This document shows, piece after piece, positions 39,556 through 43,307 of a stretch of DNA of 43,307 nucleotides. The position numbers and the translations under genes were made by a program. Every line of letters begins with the position of its first letter. The stretch's first letter is position 1. Under the pieces are notes generated by a model, which was not told the DNA's origin, made no database searches, and saw only the letters and a list, made by a program, of their open reading frames with translations. This DNA is from an uncultured bacterium (GTDB taxonomy: Bacteria > Bacillota > Clostridia > Lachnospirales > Lachnospiraceae): NCBI GenBank assembly GCA_947651225.1, contig CANSYK010000027.1, positions 1-43,307 on the forward strand, in the 5' to 3' direction.

Positions 39556-40710
39556 TTATCCTTCATGCATAATCGACAACTCTACCATTCCCCTAAATCC
39601 ATTATCATTGACAAATGCTGTTTTTCCACCACATTTTTCTACATAAGAAATAATCTTTTTAATGCCAAATCCATTTTCAATCCTGCTCTTGCCATTTGAC
39701 AAATCGAAATCACTATTTCCATTGTCCAATACTTCTAGTCTTACATGGGCTATATCTCCTAAAAGAATCACTACGAATTCATCGGCATTGCCATGCTTCA
39801 CGCCATTTGTCAACATTTCCTGTAATGCCCCTGTAAGAAATACTGCATGGTCATGTGGTATTCTTATATCCTCCACAAGCTGTCCAAAGTTTTGATTCAC
39901 ACAAATATTTGTATCCATTACAAATTCATTTATAATATTTTCCATTTCACATTTCAAATCACCAGCTAATATCTCTACATCATCCTCATCTAAAACACGG
40001 ACAGCCCTTCTTATCGATTCCAGACTTCCATGAATACGCTCCCTGGCATCATTCATCCTCTTTCTGGCTTCTTCCGGTCTCACATCATAGAGTTCATCTG
40101 CTGCCTCCAATGTCATTATTGCAGCCGTTATAGAATGTCCCACACTATTATGAATATTTCTGCTGATATTTTCTCTCTCCACCAGCCTTGCATTTTTCTC
40201 TGCCATAAACCCTTGCATCACAAGCTGTTCATTTAATCTCTTCTCATGCATTTCACTAATATTAGAAGCTGTAAGTTTTTCATTTTCCTGCACTTTTCTT
40301 TTTTCTATACATTCCATCAGATAATATAACAGCATCAGAATCAAAAAAGCGGTTACCAAAAGTAAGTTTTTCACTATCCACATTGCAAGAGACATATCTT
40401 TATATAGAATCCATGCTGCTGTCAAAAACAAGCCCACGCCCAAGATTACCCGAACATATTCCCTGACCATTTTAAGAAGATAGAAAACGATAAACCCTGC
40501 AAATCCACCAGATAACACAGCAAAAATTGTCACCAGAATAAAATCTAAAACAAATAAGGCTTTACTCCTATCTTCCATAAAAGTTTCATAAGTTTTAAGT
40601 ACCATAAGCAAACCTGCCGCCACTATAAAAAGCCCCAAAAATCTGCTGGTAAACACACTTACAATTGTAAGCATTATAATGATTATATCATCCAAAATCG
40701 CATATGTCAT
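39556..40710 (-). CDS. NarL-type sensor histidine kinase
   Basis: In this 384-residue protein the N-terminal half has about five or six membrane segments (to residue 140) with little outside sequence, a helical linker, a HisKA_3 domain with ENISRNIHNSVGHSITAAIM (acceptor His of NIHN), and a HATPase domain with LQEMLTNGVKHGN, EVLDNGN and ENGFGIKKI. This resembles intramembrane-sensing kinases such as LiaS/DesK that detect envelope damage or peptide antibiotics. First gene of the kinase-regulator operon; its signal is unknown. Confidence 0.92.
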   Translation of the reverse strand: MTYAILDDIIIIMLTIVSVFTSRFLGLFIVAAGLLMVLKTYETFMEDRSKALFVLDFILVTIFAVLSGGFAGFIVFYLLKMVREYVRVILGVGLFLTAAWILYKDMSLAMWIVKNLLLVTAFLILMLLYYLMECIEKRKVQENEKLTASNISEMHEKRLNEQLVMQGFMAEKNARLVERENISRNIHNSVGHSITAAIMTLEAADELYDVRPEEARKRMNDARERIHGSLESIRRAVRVLDEDDVEILAGDLKCEMENIINEFVMDTNICVNQNFGQLVEDIRIPHDHAVFLTGALQEMLTNGVKHGNADEFVVILLGDIAHVRLEVLDNGNSDFDLSNGKSRIENGFGIKKIISYVEKCGGKTAFVNDNGFRGMVELSIMHEG

Positions 40711-40813
40711 ATTATTCCTTATCCATTCAAAACTTTTTTCATCTCTAAATTTATACTATTGTATCAAATTTTTCTATCGTTTTCATTTACTTTCTATGAT
40801 TTCTGAAATTATT

Positions 40814-40826
40814 CACAAATAGTAAC
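40814..40826. repeat. Family A half-repeat, degenerate
   Basis: CACAAATAGTAAC is close to the right arm end GTGAATAGTAAC. It lies between the HXXEE gene end and the kinase gene start. A matching left arm is not seen. Confidence 0.4.
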
Positions 40827-40895
40827 ATTTTGTCAGAATTCAACCTTTTCTCCCACATAAGGTGTTGACATAATTTTCAGTCACACTTTTAGCTT

Positions 40896-41381
40896 TTACT
40901 CAATATATTTATCGAAAAACTGATATAAAACAATACATAGCCCCATAGGCAAACCAAATAATACGCCACCAATCAATATACCTATAATTAACTGTGATAT
41001 AGAAAAACAATCTGACAAAAAATAATTTTTTAACCCTAGAATAGAATTAACAAGAAAAAATATTCCGCTTATCAAACCCGGAGATACTTTTCTGTCTTTG
41101 ATTGTACAGAAAAAATGATCTCCAAAATTTATAATTCCCCATATAAGTATCGCCACTCCAAAGCATACAAGCTGATTGTTAAATACATATAAAAATACGG
41201 ATATAAGAAGCATTGGATAGTAGATAAACAAATTGTTTGCCATCCAATGTCCATGTGTCATATGATAGGGCAGCCACTTGTGCTCATACATCCATTTGGG
41301 AAAATCTCCCATAGCCTCCTCAAATAAGTGGAATGGTAAATAAATCACCAAATTTAAATAAATAAAATTCATCATGCTCAT
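40896..41381 (-). CDS. HXXEE domain membrane protein
   Basis: This 161-residue inner-membrane protein with about four hydrophobic segments carries the motif HLFEE (residues about 18-22, in YLPFHLFEEAMGDFP) and a later HKWLPYHMTHGHW and NFGDHFF. That fits the HXXEE family, whose function is unknown. Its start overlaps the PadR gene's end by 4 bases (ATGA), so the two are co-translated and the regulator probably controls this protein. Confidence 0.8.
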   Translation of the reverse strand: MSMMNFIYLNLVIYLPFHLFEEAMGDFPKWMYEHKWLPYHMTHGHWMANNLFIYYPMLLISVFLYVFNNQLVCFGVAILIWGIINFGDHFFCTIKDRKVSPGLISGIFFLVNSILGLKNYFLSDCFSISQLIIGILIGGVLFGLPMGLCIVLYQFFDKYIE

Positions 41382-41917
41382 TTTTCTTCCCTTACTTTCT
41401 CTAATTCTTTTTCAAAGTTTTGTTCCCATTTTTCCAGCGTTTCCAAAAGCAACAATTGCTGTTCTAATATAGTCCGCCCAAATAGAGGAATATCCTTATG
41501 CCTTGGCAGCTGTTCCATAATCTGCATTTTAGTGTTTTGAATACTGTTTTTAATATTTGCCATACATTCATCAGCAAAACTTTCGTCAAGCAATGCCATA
41601 TTCACAATAACAGCATTAAAATCCAAAAAAACTCTGGTTTCAGCTAATGAATATGTAGTCATCAATTCTTTAAAGACTTCTTTTCCCTCTGGTGTTATCG
41701 TATACAATGTTTTTTCGGGCATATTGCCATTTTTAACCGTTTCACTGACAACATATCCCTTTGCTTCATATTGAACCACTTTTTTGTAAACCGTAAATGA
41801 ACCAATTTTAACCCACCTTGACAGATTTCTGGCTTCAATTTGCTTTTGTAAGTCATAAGCACTTTTAGGGCTTTGATATAATGATCCTAAAATAATTAAA
41901 TCAATTGTAGACATCAT
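41378..41917 (-). CDS. PadR family transcriptional regulator
   Basis: This 179-residue protein has an N-terminal winged helix typical of PadR (IDLIILGSLYQSPKSAYDLQ...SFTVYKKVVQYEAKGYV...TLYTITPEGKEVFKEL) and a C-terminal helical Vir_C-like dimerisation tail ending in KWEQNFEKELEKVREE. PadR proteins repress transporters or membrane protein genes and themselves. It is first in a two-gene operon with the HXXEE protein. A palindrome overlapping the -10 box just upstream is a good candidate for autorepression. Confidence 0.93.
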   Translation of the reverse strand: MMSTIDLIILGSLYQSPKSAYDLQKQIEARNLSRWVKIGSFTVYKKVVQYEAKGYVVSETVKNGNMPEKTLYTITPEGKEVFKELMTTYSLAETRVFLDFNAVIVNMALLDESFADECMANIKNSIQNTKMQIMEQLPRHKDIPLFGRTILEQQLLLLETLEKWEQNFEKELEKVREEK

Positions 41918-41943
41918 TCACCTCCATAGTTGTATAATACATT

Positions 41944-41977
41944 ACTGTATTATACAGTAGTGATGTAAATTTGTCAA
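41944..41977 (-). promoter_or_regulatory. PadR operon promoter with overlapping operator
   Basis: On the minus strand TTGACA (41972-41977) and TATAAT (41949-41954) are both consensus with a 17-base spacer. ACTGTATTATACAGT (41944-41958) is a perfect 7-base-arm palindrome centred on the -10 box, and TGTATAATAC is partly repeated just downstream at 41931-41941. Confidence 0.85.
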
Positions 41978-41989
41978 GTTTCTAAAAAC

Positions 41990-42005
41990 AGCCGTGAATA
42001 GTAAC
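41990..42005. repeat. Family A half-repeat
   Basis: AGCCGTGAATAGTAAC is an exact right arm of family A with no left arm, 12 bases upstream of the PadR -35 box. Confidence 0.75.
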
Positions 42006-42009
42006 ATAA

Positions 42010-42040
42010 CAAAAAAACAGGAAGACTTCATGCTTCCTGT
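42010..42040 (-). terminator. Rho-independent terminator of the fructosamine kinase gene
   Basis: ACAGGAAG (42017-42024) pairs with CTTCCTGT (42033-42040); a T run follows on the minus strand. Confidence 0.85.
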
Positions 42041-42080
42041 TAATTAGATACCACTATTGCAAATTCCTTTTTCCCAATAT

Positions 42081-43007
42081 CTACTTTGCTTCTGAATAAT
42101 AATCAATAATACGTTTCACTGACGGAAAATAGGAACGGCCAAACATATTCAAATGATTCAGCAAATGATAAAGATTATATAGATCACGCCGCTTTGCATA
42201 TCCGGGCTGTATTTCGGCAGCCTCTTTATAAGCATCATAAAAAGCTGGAGGAAAGCCGCCAAAAAGCTCTGTCATGGCAAGATCCGCTTCCGCATGTCCC
42301 ACATAAACTGCTGGATCAATCAGCCATGCTTTGCCATCATTTCCAGTAATCACATTTCCTGACCATAAATCACCATGCAGCAGCGATGGTTGCTCCGGTT
42401 CTACAAGAACCGTATCCAGCCGCTCCAACAACTTATCTGCTCTTTTTAGCTCTGTAGTATCAAAATAACCCGATGCACTTTCAAGCTGCGGTTTCAGACG
42501 GCAGTCACGAAAAAAGTGAATCCAACTGTTATGTACTATATTGCACTGGCAACGCATACCAATATAGTTATCATCTGTAAAGCCATAGGTTCCACCAGCC
42601 ACAAAACCTGACGTTTCTGCCCGGTGCATAGCGGCAAGCTGATGCGCAAAAGTTTCCCAATAATCTGAAATACGTTCTCCTTTTCTGATAAATTCCAACA
42701 GCAAAAAAGAACCACCTGTTTTATTTCTGTCTGTTCCACTGCAAAGAATGCGTGGTGTGCGAACTGCTCCAGCAGCCTCAATAGCCTGCAATCCTTTTAC
42801 TTCTGCTGCAAAAAAAGATTCCTTCACTCCCGTATTTGATTTCATAAAAAGATTGGTGCCATCCGTCAGCGTCAATCCATATGCTTCGTTAATATCGCCT
42901 CCGAATATCCTCTCCATTCGTGCAATTTTAACATTGCTTCCAAAAAACGAAACGATTGCATCTTCCAGAGAATCAAAATGCTGCTTTAATCCCACCAAAA
43001 ATACCAC
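42081..43007 (-). CDS. Fructosamine kinase family protein
   Basis: This protein of about 308 residues is of the fructosamine/ketosamine-3-kinase family, which phosphorylates sugar adducts on amines so that they fall off proteins. Visible are the N-terminal RIFGGDINEAYGL loop, LFMKSN (ATP lysine), LLLEFI hinge, catalytic LLHGDLWSGNV and AWLIDPAVYVGHAEADLAM (metal-binding Asp). Start is uncertain: GTG 43007 lies one base from GGAGG, TTG 42998 and GTG 42995 are better spaced. It overlaps the end of the DUF4253 gene, so the two are coupled. A terminator follows. Confidence 0.9.
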   Translation of the reverse strand: MVFLVGLKQHFDSLEDAIVSFFGSNVKIARMERIFGGDINEAYGLTLTDGTNLFMKSNTGVKESFFAAEVKGLQAIEAAGAVRTPRILCSGTDRNKTGGSFLLLEFIRKGERISDYWETFAHQLAAMHRAETSGFVAGGTYGFTDDNYIGMRCQCNIVHNSWIHFFRDCRLKPQLESASGYFDTTELKRADKLLERLDTVLVEPEQPSLLHGDLWSGNVITGNDGKAWLIDPAVYVGHAEADLAMTELFGGFPPAFYDAYKEAAEIQPGYAKRRDLYNLYHLLNHLNMFGRSYFPSVKRIIDYYSEAK

Positions 43008-43307
43008 ACCTCCGATTTTTCAAGACATACGGCAACCTCAGACAATGTATTTGTACTTGTAGACTGAAATACACGGTCTGGGCAAAACGCATAATGTTCT
43101 TTTGCAGCCTCAAGGCTGTCTGCCCCATTTAATTTATTTGGTGCATAAAATTCCATTACATCATGGGTAAAAACAGCAGGTATTGCACCATATTTCTCAA
43201 ACCAGTATTTGCAGACAGCTATCATATCTTCTGGCGGCGGGCAATCGTTCCAGCCTCCCAGCGGAACCCATGCAATTAATTCCCATGAATGTTTTACCGG
43301 AATTTTT
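42986..43307 (-). CDS. DUF4253 domain protein, C-terminal part (cut by window edge)
   Basis: The open frame runs off the window edge; the 106 visible residues include ELIAWVPLGGWNDCPPPEDM, CKYWFEKYGAIPAVFTHDVM and the C-terminal EVWYFWWD, which are typical of the DUF4253 family of unknown function. An internal Met at 43225 is not the start. Its stop overlaps the start of the fructosamine kinase gene. Confidence 0.75.
   Translation of the reverse strand, partial: KIPVKHSWELIAWVPLGGWNDCPPPEDMIAVCKYWFEKYGAIPAVFTHDVMEFYAPNKLNGADSLEAAKEHYAFCPDRVFQSTSTNTLSEVAVCLEKSEVWYFWWD

Noticed and set aside
4684-42005. Family A repeats as a CRISPR array
   Set aside because: Copies are kilobases apart, in both orientations, with no regular spacers and no cas genes.

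Overview
This AT-rich window suggests the chromosome of a gut Firmicute, most likely Lachnospiraceae. The support is the large SRP RNA with an Alu domain, strong AGGAGG ribosome binding sites, frequent TTG/GTG starts, DUF3877, Rpn-type nuclease and WecG/TagA families, and a tRNA without an encoded CCA. No rRNA, CRISPR array, phage module or recognisable intact transposase gene is visible.

Layout. 1-4.6 kb: end of a MITE-like element, an MsmX/UgpC-type sugar ABC ATPase, a YitT membrane protein, a WecG/TagA glycosyltransferase and a LytR-C wall protein. 4.7-5.6 kb: one SDR gene between two inverted 56-bp hairpin repeats. 5.6-8.3 kb: a large cyclic-nucleotide-binding-domain protein preceded by the SRP RNA gene with a consensus promoter. 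8.3-10.8 kb: a two-gene radical-SAM DNA repair/modification operon (TIGR03916/TIGR03915 type) with a LexA-like palindrome at its start. 10.8-20.5 kb: the five genes of the uncharacterised STM4011-STM4015 system, all on the minus strand, split into STM4012-4011 and STM4015-4014-4013 by a tRNA-Pro, an M15 peptidoglycan peptidase and a plus-strand MacB-like ABC exporter. 20.6-28.1 kb: a coiled-coil hypothetical, a GH25 lysozyme, a P-loop kinase-like protein, a NYN/PIN protein, DUF3877, a MATE transporter, a pseudogene scrap and an HTH/membrane pair. 28.3-31.6 kb: an OmpR two-component system and two DUF4230 paralogues. 31.8-35.2 kb: a small protein, an Lsa-like ABC-F protein and an Rpn nuclease. 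35.4-40.7 kb: an ABC transporter with two FtsX permeases and a NarL-type two-component system. 40.9 kb to the end: a PadR/HXXEE pair with a self-regulated-looking promoter, a fructosamine kinase and a partial DUF4253 gene.

The features crossing all regions are the short interspersed elements. Family A is a 56-bp hairpin with ends GTTACTATTCACGGCT / AGCCGTGAATAGTAAC (full, composite and half copies). Family B is a 168-bp MITE-like element with 21-bp perfect terminal repeats ending TAGAGCGTGTTTGAAAATT. Family C has AGGAACTGTA / TACAGTTCCT ends. They sit right at gene boundaries, and in several places an element end supplies the last codons or the stop codon of the neighbouring gene. The two strongest leads are these elements acting as gene ends and the STM4011-STM4015 cluster, in which two radical SAM enzymes, an ATP-grasp enzyme, an alkaline-phosphatase-fold hydrolase and a leucine-rich-repeat protein look like a peptide or protein modification system of unknown product.
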